From Rhodobacterales bacterium (GTDB taxonomy: Bacteria > Pseudomonadota > Alphaproteobacteria > Rhizobiales > Stappiaceae): 58,210 nucleotides of DNA. This document shows positions 16,626-25,431 of this stretch, piece after piece. Each line of letters begins with the position of its first letter. Position 1 is the first letter of the stretch. The DNA lies in NCBI GenBank assembly GCA_008107755.1, contig VIRH01000047.1, positions 1-58,210 of the forward strand, in the 5' to 3' direction. Made by a program: the position numbers and the translations under genes. The notes under the pieces are model-generated. The model was given only the letters and a program-made list of their open reading frames with translations. It was not told the DNA's origin and ran no database searches.

Positions 16626-18529
16626 GTTTCAACTACTCCTCTGGATGGTTCGTCTTCTTGGTTCTGGGCCGCCTGTGCCGTCGCGGCCGTACGCCCGCGC
16701 CCGATGTACGCCTCGATGACGGCAGGGTCGGCGCGGATTTCTTCCGGTGTGCCCTCGCAGATGACCTGGCCTCGGTTCATCACGACGATGCGCGAGGACA
16801 GCCTGTTGACGAAACGAAGGTCGTGATCGATCAACAGCATGCCAACGCCACGCTCGCCTCCGAGCCGGCTGAGGCGATCAGCAAGATCCTCGGTCTCTGC
16901 CGGGTTCATGCCGGCAGCAGGCTCGTCCAGCAGGATGATCGAAGGCGCCTGCGCAAGACAGCGAGCAATTTCCAGCCTCTTGCGCGCACCGTAGGGCAAA
17001 GATTCAGCAGCAGTTCCGGCCATGTCATCAAGGTCGAAAGCCGCCAGTTCACGGATGGCAATCTGCGCTGCACCTTGCGCGCCCTGGCCGGAGGCGAATG
17101 CAGCGACAAGCACATTTTCGTAAGCCGTCAACTGGCCGAACAGGCGCAGGTTCTGGAACGTGCGCGCAACGCCCTGCCGAGCGATGCCTTCACGCGAGAT
17201 CTTCAGGAGGTCCGCGTTCTCGAACCGTGCCGCGCCTTTGTCGGCTTCATAGGCTCGGGTCAAAAGATTGACGACGGTAGACTTGCCGGCACCATTGGGC
17301 CCGATCAATCCGGTCACCGCTCCGGTAGGCGCCTTGAAGCTGACATCGGAAACCGCCGCCACACCCGCGAAACTCTTGAAAAGATGCTCTGCGGAAAGAA
17401 CCCCGTCGCCGACGATTGATGGTGCTGCGGCCCGTTTCGTTCCCGATCGGATCGTATTGAACATCCGCGAGGAGGAACCAGGTCCGAGTTCCTCGCGACC
17501 GACGAGCCCCTGCGGGCGAAGCCAGATGATTAGAAGGATGGCGACGCCGAGGGCCACCGTCGTCAATCCGAAGACCGCCGGGAACGTCACACCGAACAGA
17601 TCGAAGCCACCTTCGGCCTGACGGATCGTGTCCTGAAGAACGGTGATCACGACCACGCCCGTCACCGCTCCGCTCACGGAATACATGCCGCCGACGATCA
17701 TCATGGCAACATGGGCGAAAACCAGCGGCAGGTAGAACGAGGCCGGTGAGAAAGCGCCGAGCATGTGGCCGTAGAGTGCTCCGACCAGCGTCAGCATTGT
17801 GCCGGAAAGACACCATGCGATGAACCGCGAGCGCCGCGGATTGATGCCCAGAGCAATTGCAGCGGACGGGTCGTCCCTGACGGCTCGGATCGACAGGCCC
17901 CAGCGGCTTTCACGGTAAAGCCTCGCAACGATGATAAGGAAGACCGCCGCACCAAGCGCAACGCCCAGATCCGTGATGCGCGGTACGCCGAAGAAGGTCT
18001 GACTGCCCCGGGTGATCTCGCGCGCGCCGATCGCGACGCCGTGCGTGATGATCAGGAGACCGAGCGTCGCGATGGTGGCGGATGCGCCGACCAGTCGCGC
18101 GATCGCGCTGCCCGTTGCGGCTGCAAAGACGAGGCCGGCCAGGGCGACGATGGGCATCGCTACCCAGACGCCAAGTTCATGGCCGGCGAGGAAATCCGGC
18201 AGCATCGGCAATGCCGTGCGCTGAAGCCCCGCCGGCATCGTCAGGATGCCGGAGAGATACGCCCCGATCAGCATGAAGGCGCCATGACCGAATGACACGA
18301 TACCGGAATTGCCGCAGAAGACGCCAAGAGCGACCACAGCGGCGACATTGACGCACATCTGAACAGCGATCCGCTCTCCGGATCGGCCGAACAAGAGGGA
18401 AAGCAGCAGAACCGCAAGGACGACAAGGCCCAGACAAACCAGCGTCTGGACCGCATTGGCAGCCTTGCGCCGCGCAGGATGAAACTGAAGCTCTGCCAGT
18501 TCAGGCTTCCGTGTCACCTGATCACCCAT
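16622..18529 (-). CDS. fused ABC permease-ATPase (LivM-LivG)
   Basis: 635 residues combining two subunits. Residues 1 to about 350 are a LivM-type permease with roughly nine membrane segments (GNSGIVSFGHGAFMLIGAY). Residues about 370-610 are a LivG-type ATPase with Walker A GPNGAGKST, signature LPYGARKRLEIARCL and Walker B IILLDEPAAGMNP. Such LivMG fusions are known in several bacteria. The ATG at 18529 sits inside the stop region of the upstream hydrolase gene (8-bp overlap). A 25-residue Ala/Gln/Glu-rich tail follows the ATPase. Confidence 0.9.
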   Translation of the reverse strand: MGDQVTRKPELAELQFHPARRKAANAVQTLVCLGLVVLAVLLLSLLFGRSGERIAVQMCVNVAAVVALGVFCGNSGIVSFGHGAFMLIGAYLSGILTMPAGLQRTALPMLPDFLAGHELGVWVAMPIVALAGLVFAAATGSAIARLVGASATIATLGLLIITHGVAIGAREITRGSQTFFGVPRITDLGVALGAAVFLIIVARLYRESRWGLSIRAVRDDPSAAIALGINPRRSRFIAWCLSGTMLTLVGALYGHMLGAFSPASFYLPLVFAHVAMMIVGGMYSVSGAVTGVVVITVLQDTIRQAEGGFDLFGVTFPAVFGLTTVALGVAILLIIWLRPQGLVGREELGPGSSSRMFNTIRSGTKRAAAPSIVGDGVLSAEHLFKSFAGVAAVSDVSFKAPTGAVTGLIGPNGAGKSTVVNLLTRAYEADKGAARFENADLLKISREGIARQGVARTFQNLRLFGQLTAYENVLVAAFASGQGAQGAAQIAIRELAAFDLDDMAGTAAESLPYGARKRLEIARCLAQAPSIILLDEPAAGMNPAETEDLADRLSRLGGERGVGMLLIDHDLRFVNRLSSRIVVMNRGQVICEGTPEEIRADPAVIEAYIGRGRTAATAQAAQNQEDEPSRGVVET

Positions 18530-19172
18530 CAATGGCGCCTTTCAGTTCAGCGATCAGCTCGGCGCTCGTGACCTGACGGCAATAGCCCTTGATTGTCCTG
18601 AGCGAGTGGTCGTGACGCTCCTGGGTGTAGGTCAGGCATGCGTCACTCACCTGGGTCACGAGATAGCCGAGGTCGCAGGCATCCCGGATCGCGCTCTCGA
18701 CGCATTGGTCCGTGATCAGGCCGGAAATGACCAGCTGACGAACACCGAGATTGCGAAGGATGTAATCGATATGGGTGGAAACGAAGACTGACGAGGAGCT
18801 TTTCGGAAGCACGATCTCGTCGCCCACAGGCGCGATCTCATCGAGGACCTTGCCGTCCCACGACCCCTTTGGAACGTTGAATCCGGTGATCTTGTAGTCG
18901 AGAGACCGGTCACGCCCGTCCAGTGTCAGGCTTTCGATGGTCGTGTACATCACCTCCACCCCGGCTTCCCGGCAAGCGGTCTGGATGGCCTGCATGTTGG
19001 GCACGACACGCGTTTCGAGCTGATCGAAATACCAGCCGTATTTCTCCGAAAGATCAGGCGCGGAAAGGTCCTTGAACTCCGCCCCGTCCTTGTGCGCCGA
19101 GAAATTCTGCACGTCGATAAAAAGAAGCGCGCTCTGCGAAGGGACCAACGGAACTTCACGGGTGAGTGTCAT
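18522..19172 (-). CDS. isochorismatase-family cysteine hydrolase
   Basis: 216 residues. The catalytic triad of the family is visible: D20 in LLFIDVQNFS, K124 in VLPKSSSSVF and C157 in ITDQCVESAI, the last within the typical cis-peptide region. This set supports an amidase-type hydrolase (nicotinamidase, N-carbamoylsarcosine amidase, biuret or ureidoacrylate hydrolase are relatives) and not true isochorismatase, which lacks the Cys. Its start overlaps the N-formylglutamate amidohydrolase gene by ATGA, and its end overlaps the importer gene. Probably hydrolyses an amide taken up by the ABC system or produced from it. Confidence 0.85.
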   Translation of the reverse strand: MTLTREVPLVPSQSALLFIDVQNFSAHKDGAEFKDLSAPDLSEKYGWYFDQLETRVVPNMQAIQTACREAGVEVMYTTIESLTLDGRDRSLDYKITGFNVPKGSWDGKVLDEIAPVGDEIVLPKSSSSVFVSTHIDYILRNLGVRQLVISGLITDQCVESAIRDACDLGYLVTQVSDACLTYTQERHDHSLRTIKGYCRQVTSAELIAELKGAIDG

Positions 19173-19939
19173 GGCAATGCTCTCATTGTTTCCCGGATCG
19201 CGCCGGCAAGAAGGTCGGCCCAAAGGGCCGCACCTTCCGGGCTGTCGATCTCGTTGTTGCGAATTTCGATCAGGCTGTGCGGCAGCTCGCGCGCCTCCGC
19301 GTGGACAGGGATCAGCCAGTCCGTGCCATCCTCGATCCCGTAGGGCTCATTGATGGCAAGCGTCATGCCGGGGCGGGCCCGATCGACCGCAGTCATCAGG
19401 GCCTCTGCCGTCTCGACGGTCTTTCGGCTGAGGAACCCGGCATGCCAGGGCCGCTCCTGCCCTGACATCGTCGGCGTGAAGGAGTGGATCGAGAAAACCG
19501 CCTTGCGGGCGTGACTTGCGAAAGCCTCCTCGATCGCCCGGTTCATGGGCAGAAATATTTCCTGCGCACGAGCGGTCTTCTCAGCTTCGCTCACGTCGAT
19601 ATTCGCCGGGATGGTCATGCCGTCGCTGACTTGCTGAATTGACTGATCCGTCCCGACCGGTCTGTTGCAGTCGATGACGAGGCGGCTGTAGCGCTGGATC
19701 ACCAGCGGAGCGCCAAGATCGCGCGCCATCGCCCGAGCAACATCCTCCGCGCCGATATCCCAGCCGCGATGACTCGCAAGTGCCTCGGCCGGTATCGCGT
19801 CCTCTCCAAGGGAACCGGGAACCGCCCTGCCCGCATGTTCGCAGACAAGCAGAAACGGCACGTCGCTATCGCGGTTCAGAACCTCGACGGGCGCCGGATC
19901 GGAGGGAGACAGGAGGGGCAGGATTAGGTCAGCATTCAT
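19169..19939 (-). CDS. N-formylglutamate amidohydrolase-family protein
   Basis: 256 residues. The family signature is seen in LLVCEHAGRAVPGSLG, SHRGWDIGA, IDCNRPVGTDQS, VFSIHSFTPTM and the C-terminal LIEIRNNEI. Histidines in CEHAG and SIHSF are the expected metal ligands of this zinc peptidase-like fold. Length is that of the family. The ATG at 19939 was chosen over an open upstream extension that crosses the promoter and the palindrome. It is the first gene of the six-gene operon. The real substrate may be another N-acylated or formylated amino acid, since no histidine-degradation genes are near. Confidence 0.85.
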   Translation of the reverse strand: MNADLILPLLSPSDPAPVEVLNRDSDVPFLLVCEHAGRAVPGSLGEDAIPAEALASHRGWDIGAEDVARAMARDLGAPLVIQRYSRLVIDCNRPVGTDQSIQQVSDGMTIPANIDVSEAEKTARAQEIFLPMNRAIEEAFASHARKAVFSIHSFTPTMSGQERPWHAGFLSRKTVETAEALMTAVDRARPGMTLAINEPYGIEDGTDWLIPVHAEARELPHSLIEIRNNEIDSPEGAALWADLLAGAIRETMRALP

Positions 19940-19956
19940 GACACGAAAGGCTAGAA

Positions 19957-19984
19957 ACAAAATTTTCAAAGTCAACAATTTTGT
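19957..19984. promoter_or_regulatory. candidate operator: ACAAAATT/AATTTTGT inverted repeat between divergent genes
   Basis: ACAAAATT (19957-19964) and AATTTTGT (19977-19984) are perfect inverted arms separated by 12 bases, midway in the 66-bp gap between the amidohydrolase operon and the rpiR-type gene. An A-rich run follows. The position suits a repressor site that shuts both directions. Confidence 0.55.
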
Positions 19985-20005
19985 ATTGACTGAAAAAAAA
20001 TTATC

Positions 20006-20869
20006 ATGATTTTCGATTGCATGCTGATACGCGAACAAATCGAGCGAACGTCGCAAACGTTTACCCAATCAGAGCGGAAGCTCGCGACGACGATTTTGTC
20101 CGATTATCCTTATTCCGGATTGTCTTCCATCCAGGAACTGGCCGAGCGTGCCGAGGTCTCCGCACCGTCGATCACCCGCTTTGTCACCAAGATCGGCCTT
20201 GCGGGATATCAGGAATTACAGCGCCGGCTGATCGCGGAGCTGAAGGAAGGCGCCCGCTCGCCGGTCGAAATCCACGAGACCGGCCAGAAGATCGAAGGCG
20301 GTTATCTGAGCGAATTTCTGGCCCGTGCGGCCCGACAGATGGAATCGGCGACCGACGCCATCACCGAAGGCCAGTTCGAGCGGATCTGCGCCCTGCTGTC
20401 GGATCCGAAACGCAACATCTTCGTCATCGGCGGGCGCATCAGCATCATGATCGGCTTGCACCTATCGTTTCACCTCCGCCAGGCGCGCCCGGGGGTCTAT
20501 GACCTGCCGCGTGATCCAGAAACCTGGCCCGAATATCTTTTGCGCATGAAGCCCGGCGATGTCTTCTTCGTGGCTGACTTCAGGCGCTATGAACCTTCCC
20601 TCACACGTCTTGTCCGGCAAGCCACCGAACTGCGCAAGACGCAGGTAATCCTCATGACCGACAAATGGCTGTCACCGGCCCGACGATATGCGTCCGAAGT
20701 CCTTGCGGTTCCGATCGAAACAGGCACCATCTGGGACACGTACAGTGCCGCCATGGCGGTGTCGGAGGCCTTCGCTGCCTGGATCGCGGAAAACAACTGG
20801 ACCGAAACCCGCGCGCGCATCGAAGCCTGGGACGCCGTTCGGCAACGCGATATGGAGACCGAAACATGA
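20006..20869 (+). CDS. MurR/RpiR-family transcriptional regulator
   Basis: 287 residues. N-terminal helix-turn-helix (about 5-80: SIQELAERAEVSAPSITRFVTKIGLAGYQELQ) and a SIS domain (about 120-270: IFVIGGRISIMIGLHLSF) that in this family binds phosphorylated sugars but is also found controlling amine and amino-acid catabolism. A second ATG at codon 6 is a possible start; no good ribosome site is seen for either. The stop overlaps the glutamine-synthetase-like gene by ATGA. Confidence 0.88.
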   Translation: MIFDCMLIREQIERTSQTFTQSERKLATTILSDYPYSGLSSIQELAERAEVSAPSITRFVTKIGLAGYQELQRRLIAELKEGARSPVEIHETGQKIEGGYLSEFLARAARQMESATDAITEGQFERICALLSDPKRNIFVIGGRISIMIGLHLSFHLRQARPGVYDLPRDPETWPEYLLRMKPGDVFFVADFRRYEPSLTRLVRQATELRKTQVILMTDKWLSPARRYASEVLAVPIETGTIWDTYSAAMAVSEAFAAWIAENNWTETRARIEAWDAVRQRDMETET

Positions 20870-22167
20870 TGCCCCTGATCTTTGCTGCCACATCCGATAT
20901 TGCAGGCAAGGTGCGCGGCAAGGCCTTTCCGGCTGACGACATCGAAAAGCGGCTGACGCGCGGTGTCGGCTGGACGCCGACGAACGTCCAGATCAACTGC
21001 TTCGACGGAATTGCGGAAAGCCCCTTCGGCGCGCTCGGCGACCTGCTTCTGATCCCTGACGCCCGCACCGAAGTGAAGGCAGATTTCGGCGAAACCATCG
21101 AGCACTTCATGCTGGGGGACATCGTCACGCTTGAGGGCGAGCCCTGGGACTTCTGCACACGGTCGCTGCTCAAGAGCGCCCTTGAGCGCCTGGAGCGCGT
21201 AGCCGGGGTCCGGCTGCTAGCCGCCTTTGAGCACGAATTCCAGATCAAGGGCGAGACTGAGTTGGTCGGCGAAGGCTATGGCCGGAACGGGTTCGAGGCC
21301 CGCCGCGCCCTTTGCGAAACCCTCATGGGCCAGATTTCGGCCGCCGGACTGAAGCCGGATTCCATCATGAAGGAATATGGCCAGAACCAGTACGAAGTCG
21401 TGATCGGACCAGAAGAAGGCGTCAAGGCCGCGGATGCCGCTGTCATCGTCCGCGAGCTCACACGCTCGACCGCCCGCCACCTCGGCGAAGCTGCCACCTA
21501 CACGCCGATCCGCGATCCGGCCAGCGTCGGCAATGGCGTCCACATTCACATGAGTTTTCTCGACAAGGACGGACAGCCTGTCACCTACGATGCAGAGGGT
21601 CCGTGCGGCATGTCCTCGCTGACCAGTGCCTTTGCCGCCGGCGTGCTGAAGTACCTCGACAGCATTCTGGCGCTGACCGCACCCTCCGTCATTTCGTACC
21701 TGAGACTGACGCCTCATCGCTGGTCGGCCGCCTATAACAATCTCGGGTTCCGCGACCGCGAGGCAAGCCTGCGCGTGTGTCCGGTAACGGCCAAGGACCC
21801 GGATTCGGTCGCACGCCAGTTCAACATCGAGTATCGCGCCGCCGATGCGGCCGCGAGCCCGCATCTTGCACTGGCCGCAGTCGTACACGCCGGCGTTCAG
21901 GGGATCGAGGAAGGATTGACCGCTCCGGCCCCGACAGAAGAAGACCTGTCTCTTCTGTCGCCGAAAGCGCTTGAGGAGCGGGGCTTCGTCCGGCTTCCCG
22001 AAACGCTCCGGTCGGCGCTGGAGCACCTGGATGGCAATGCCACCGTTTCAGGCTGGTTCCCGGACAAGTTCGTGCCGCTCTACAAGGCGCACAAGACGTC
22101 CGAAATCGGCCATGTCGCCGATCTCGACGTTCAGGCGCAGTGCACGGCCTACGAACAAACCTACTGA
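20866..22167 (+). CDS. glutamine synthetase-like gamma-glutamyl ligase
   Basis: 433 residues. Glutamine synthetase core motifs are present: EHEFQIKG (metal/glutamate), NQYEVVIGP, GNGVHIHMSF (ATP/ammonia site) and NLGFRDREASLRVCP with the substrate arginines. The N-terminal domain begins FAATSDIAGKVRGKA, as in non-assimilatory GS-like enzymes that glutamylate amines (PuuA, GlnT, GlnA3/4 relatives). Coupled to the RpiR regulator and opposite to an amidohydrolase operon, it most likely works in breakdown of an amine or amino acid and not general ammonia assimilation. Followed by a strong terminator. Confidence 0.85.
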   Translation: MMPLIFAATSDIAGKVRGKAFPADDIEKRLTRGVGWTPTNVQINCFDGIAESPFGALGDLLLIPDARTEVKADFGETIEHFMLGDIVTLEGEPWDFCTRSLLKSALERLERVAGVRLLAAFEHEFQIKGETELVGEGYGRNGFEARRALCETLMGQISAAGLKPDSIMKEYGQNQYEVVIGPEEGVKAADAAVIVRELTRSTARHLGEAATYTPIRDPASVGNGVHIHMSFLDKDGQPVTYDAEGPCGMSSLTSAFAAGVLKYLDSILALTAPSVISYLRLTPHRWSAAYNNLGFRDREASLRVCPVTAKDPDSVARQFNIEYRAADAAASPHLALAAVVHAGVQGIEEGLTAPAPTEEDLSLLSPKALEERGFVRLPETLRSALEHLDGNATVSGWFPDKFVPLYKAHKTSEIGHVADLDVQAQCTAYEQTY

Positions 22168-22220
22168 CGACCGTCCGCCGGACTTTTCAGCGAAAGACCG
22201 GACACGACGCCCGGATCGAA

Positions 22221-22254
22221 AAAAGCCGAAGTGGATCTCGCCACTTCGGCTTTT
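22221..22254. terminator. bidirectional terminator between convergent genes
   Basis: AAAAGCCGAAGTGG (22221-22234) pairs perfectly with CCACTTCGGCTTTT (22241-22254), loop ATCTCG. T-runs are found on both strands, so it ends both the glutamine-synthetase-like gene and the efflux pump gene. Confidence 0.92.
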
Positions 22255-22281
22255 CAGTATCCATATCTCTGCGCGACAGAC

Positions 22282-23841
22282 TTAGTGGCCGCCGCCGGCA
22301 CCCGCCGCAGCAGGCTTGGGACGGTCGACGAACAGAAGCGCGACGACCAAGGCCAGGAACAGGCCTGTCAGGACCAGAAACAGGTCCGAAAACGACATGA
22401 GGAACGCCTCCCGCGTGACAACGCCCGACAGCGACTTGATCGCAGCCACGTGTGCATTTTCCCCAAGGGACGACATTGCCTGGCTCATGCTGTTCAGCGT
22501 TTCGTTGACCACCGGACGTGACCAGTTAAGCGATTCCGCCAGTCGCTCATAGTGAAAGTCCTGGCGGTTGGTCAGCATGGTATTGATCACGGCAAGACCA
22601 ACCGCACCGCCGAGGTTACGGGTCAGGTTGAACAGGCCGGACGCATTCTTGATCATCTGTGGCGGCAACATACCGAGCGCGATGTTGTTGATCGGCACCA
22701 TGCACAACATCAGCGAACAGCCACGCAGGATCTGCGGCACGAACAGTTCCCAGAAATCCCAGTCGTGGGTAATGCCGGTCACCATCCAGGTGCCGATCGC
22801 AAAGCCGGTGAAGCCGATCCCCATGAGGAGGCGCGGATCCAGCATGGCGCTGAGACGCCCGGCAATTGGCGCAGTCAGGAACATGGCAAGTCCGCTGACA
22901 AACATCGTTTCGCCGATCTGCAGCGACGTGTAGTCCCGCACACCGCTCAGATAGACCGGATAAAGATAGGTCAGGCCGTAAAGACCGACGCCCATGATGA
23001 AGCTGAAGAGGCTTCCCATTGCGAAGTTCTTGTCGGTGAATGCCCTGAGATCGACGATCGGCTCTCGCGCCGTAAACGCCCGCCAGAAGAACACGACGGC
23101 GCCAATCACGGTCAATGCGGAGAAAAGGAGGATCTCCTCGCTCTGGAACCAGTCCTCTCCCGAACCTTCCTCGAGCACGAATTCCAGCGAGCCCAGGAAG
23201 ATCGCCATCGCAGCAAAGCCCCACCAGTCGAAGTGATCGAGCAGCGAGAAGTCGGGTTCGTCGAAATCGATCAGCGTAACGGCAGCCAGCGTCACGACGA
23301 TACCCGGAATGACGTTGATCAGGAACAGCCAGTGCCAGGAGCCGAACTCGGTGAGATATCCCCCAAGCGTCGGACCGATGGTCGGGGCCAGCGTCGCAAC
23401 CAGACCGATGACCGGCGAGATGACGTTGAATTTTTCGCGTGGAAAGATCAGGTAGGCGGTGGCGAACACGGTCGGGATCATGCCCCCACCCAGAAAGCCC
23501 TGCATCGCCCGGTAGATGATCATCTGCTCGATCGTCGTAGCGGTGGCACACATCAGGCTCATGATCGTGAAGCCGGCCGCCGACAGGGCGAACATCCAGC
23601 GTGTGGACAGCATGCGGGACAGATACCCGGAGAGCGGGATCATGATGACCTCCGCAATCAGGTAACTGGTCTGCACCCAGGGAATATCATCCTGCGATGC
23701 GCCCAGCCCTGCCTGGATCTCCGACAGCGAGGCAGAGACGATCTGGATATCCAGGATCGCCATGAACATGCCGAATACCATGAAGATGAATATGAAGAGC
23801 TTGCGTCCATCGATAGACGCGCTCTGTGCCTGCGCACTCAT
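22282..23841 (-). CDS. DHA2-family drug:proton antiporter (EmrB/QacA type)
   Basis: 519 residues with 14 predicted membrane segments. Motif C-like LVATLAPTIGPTLGGYLTE and the family's start (MAILDIQIVSASLSEIQAGLG) are clear. It pumps hydrophobic compounds out of the cytoplasm and joins with the membrane-fusion protein encoded just upstream (56-bp gap) to reach an outer-membrane channel not encoded here. Probably repressed by the divergent TetR protein. Confidence 0.92.
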   Translation of the reverse strand: MSAQAQSASIDGRKLFIFIFMVFGMFMAILDIQIVSASLSEIQAGLGASQDDIPWVQTSYLIAEVIMIPLSGYLSRMLSTRWMFALSAAGFTIMSLMCATATTIEQMIIYRAMQGFLGGGMIPTVFATAYLIFPREKFNVISPVIGLVATLAPTIGPTLGGYLTEFGSWHWLFLINVIPGIVVTLAAVTLIDFDEPDFSLLDHFDWWGFAAMAIFLGSLEFVLEEGSGEDWFQSEEILLFSALTVIGAVVFFWRAFTAREPIVDLRAFTDKNFAMGSLFSFIMGVGLYGLTYLYPVYLSGVRDYTSLQIGETMFVSGLAMFLTAPIAGRLSAMLDPRLLMGIGFTGFAIGTWMVTGITHDWDFWELFVPQILRGCSLMLCMVPINNIALGMLPPQMIKNASGLFNLTRNLGGAVGLAVINTMLTNRQDFHYERLAESLNWSRPVVNETLNSMSQAMSSLGENAHVAAIKSLSGVVTREAFLMSFSDLFLVLTGLFLALVVALLFVDRPKPAAAGAGGGH

Positions 23842-23897
23842 CAGAATTGCCTTCGTGACGGCCCCGGCGTGGCCGGAGCCTCGATTGTCTTGTGTGT

Positions 23898-25226
23898 CTA
23901 GTGGAGTGCTGCTGACCGGGTGACGTCAGTGGAGGTATCGCCGGTCCGCGTGTCGACGTCGACGACAACGGACATGCCCGCGCGCAGGTGACCGGTTTCG
24001 ACCTCCTCAGCAGGCACCCGGATCTTCACCGGTACGCGCTGAACGACCTTGGTGAAGTTGCCGGTGGCGTTTTCCGAAGGCAGCAGCGAAAAAACCGAGC
24101 CGGTCGCCGGCGAAATACTCTCCACCGTTCCCTTGATCGGCTCGTCCGGATAGGCATCGACGGAAATCGAGACCTCGGCGCCCGGCTTGATACCCTCAAG
24201 CTGCGTTTCCTTGAAATTCGCGTCGATGTGGGTGTCCGCCAGAGGAACGATGGCCGCAATTCGGCTTCCGGCCTGAAGCAGCGAGCCGACCTGGGCCGCG
24301 CGATTGCCGACAATGCCGTCCACCGGTGCCTTCACGACCGTGAAGCCGAGATCGCGCTCGGCCTTCGCCAGCGCAGTCTTCGCGGCTTCGACGGCCTGAG
24401 CAGCTTCCTTCTTCTCGCCCTTCAGCACGTCGATATTGGCTTTCGCCAGATCGACGGAAACCTGGGCGCTCTTCAGGTTTGCCTCTGTTTTCTTGAGATT
24501 GGCCTGTGCCGTATCCAGCGTCGCCTGGCTTGCAAACTTGTTGTCGGCCAGACGCTTCTGGCGGTCGAAGTTTGCTTTCGCCTCGTCATGGGCCGCTTCC
24601 TTCGCCCCAACCAACGCCTCCGATTGCTGGACGGAGGTCCGTGCGGAAGCGATCTGGGTGGCGATCCGTGCCACCGTCGCCTCTGCGCTCTCGATGGAAT
24701 CGCGCGCCGACCTGACAGCCAGCTTGTAATCGCCGTCATCGATCCGAAGAAGCACGTCACCCGCCTTCACGAACTGGTTGTCGGTCACGGCGACGTCAGA
24801 GACATATCCGCCGACCTTCGACTGAATAACAGTGATATCGGCATTCACGTAGGCATCGTCAGTGCTTTCGATGAAGCGACCATGCATCCACCAGTGATAG
24901 CCTTCGTAGCCGCCAAAACCGAGCCCTGCCAGCAGGATAACGGCAAATATCCGCTTTGCCTTGCCTGATTTCTTCTTCGGCGGAACGTCGTCGGCAGAGC
25001 CGGACTCGCGTATCGCGGGCGTGTTGCCATCCCCGGACTCTTCGCCTGTGCCCGTGCGGTCGGCAACCGGTGTCGATCCGTCACGTGTTTCCATATCCGG
25101 CTTGTTGCCGCTGTCTGCTCCGGCGTCTCCGGCTTTGTTCTCCGGCCGGTCTTCGCTCTTGACGCTGCCGCCGAGCGCGCTGCCGTCGGAGCGGCCTTCC
25201 CTGAGTGCCACGTTTAAGTCCTTCAT
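23898..25226 (-). CDS. membrane fusion protein (EmrA/HlyD type)
   Basis: About 442 residues. An unusually long, charged, low-complexity cytosolic head (about 1-88) precedes one membrane helix (about 90-108), then a biotinyl-lipoyl-like half motif, a long helical hairpin with Ala/Lys/Glu heptads (about 155-290) and a beta-barrel part (VKAPVDGIVGNRAAQVG). It bridges the inner-membrane pump to an outer-membrane channel. The start is uncertain: ATG 25226 lacks a good site, whereas GTG at 25211 follows AAGGA by 7 bases; the difference is five residues. Confidence 0.88.
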   Translation of the reverse strand: MKDLNVALREGRSDGSALGGSVKSEDRPENKAGDAGADSGNKPDMETRDGSTPVADRTGTGEESGDGNTPAIRESGSADDVPPKKKSGKAKRIFAVILLAGLGFGGYEGYHWWMHGRFIESTDDAYVNADITVIQSKVGGYVSDVAVTDNQFVKAGDVLLRIDDGDYKLAVRSARDSIESAEATVARIATQIASARTSVQQSEALVGAKEAAHDEAKANFDRQKRLADNKFASQATLDTAQANLKKTEANLKSAQVSVDLAKANIDVLKGEKKEAAQAVEAAKTALAKAERDLGFTVVKAPVDGIVGNRAAQVGSLLQAGSRIAAIVPLADTHIDANFKETQLEGIKPGAEVSISVDAYPDEPIKGTVESISPATGSVFSLLPSENATGNFTKVVQRVPVKIRVPAEEVETGHLRAGMSVVVDVDTRTGDTSTDVTRSAALH

Positions 25227-25248
25227 CAAAAAACGGATGTTCAAGCTA

Positions 25249-25269
25249 TTGACTGAACGGTTCGGTCAA
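25249..25269. promoter_or_regulatory. TetR-type operator overlapping divergent promoters
   Basis: TTGACTGAAC (25249-25258) and GTTCGGTCAA (25260-25269) form a near-perfect palindrome with one mismatch around a central G. On the plus strand TTGACT can serve as a -35 with GCTTAT 17 bases on as a poor -10. It lies 22 bases before the membrane-fusion gene and about 160 bases before the tetR gene. Confidence 0.65.
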
Positions 25270-25431
25270 TGGCTTATATATGCCGCCCAGCGGTCTTTGC
25301 GCAAGGGCTGACCCTGCGTTTTGTCTTTCCAATATGAGACTTTGGTAAAGAACATCCGCCGGCATGAGCAGATTTGTTGACACAGGGGCAACGACTACCT
25401 ACTCAAAGCTCCAGGAGATCATGACGAGCCG

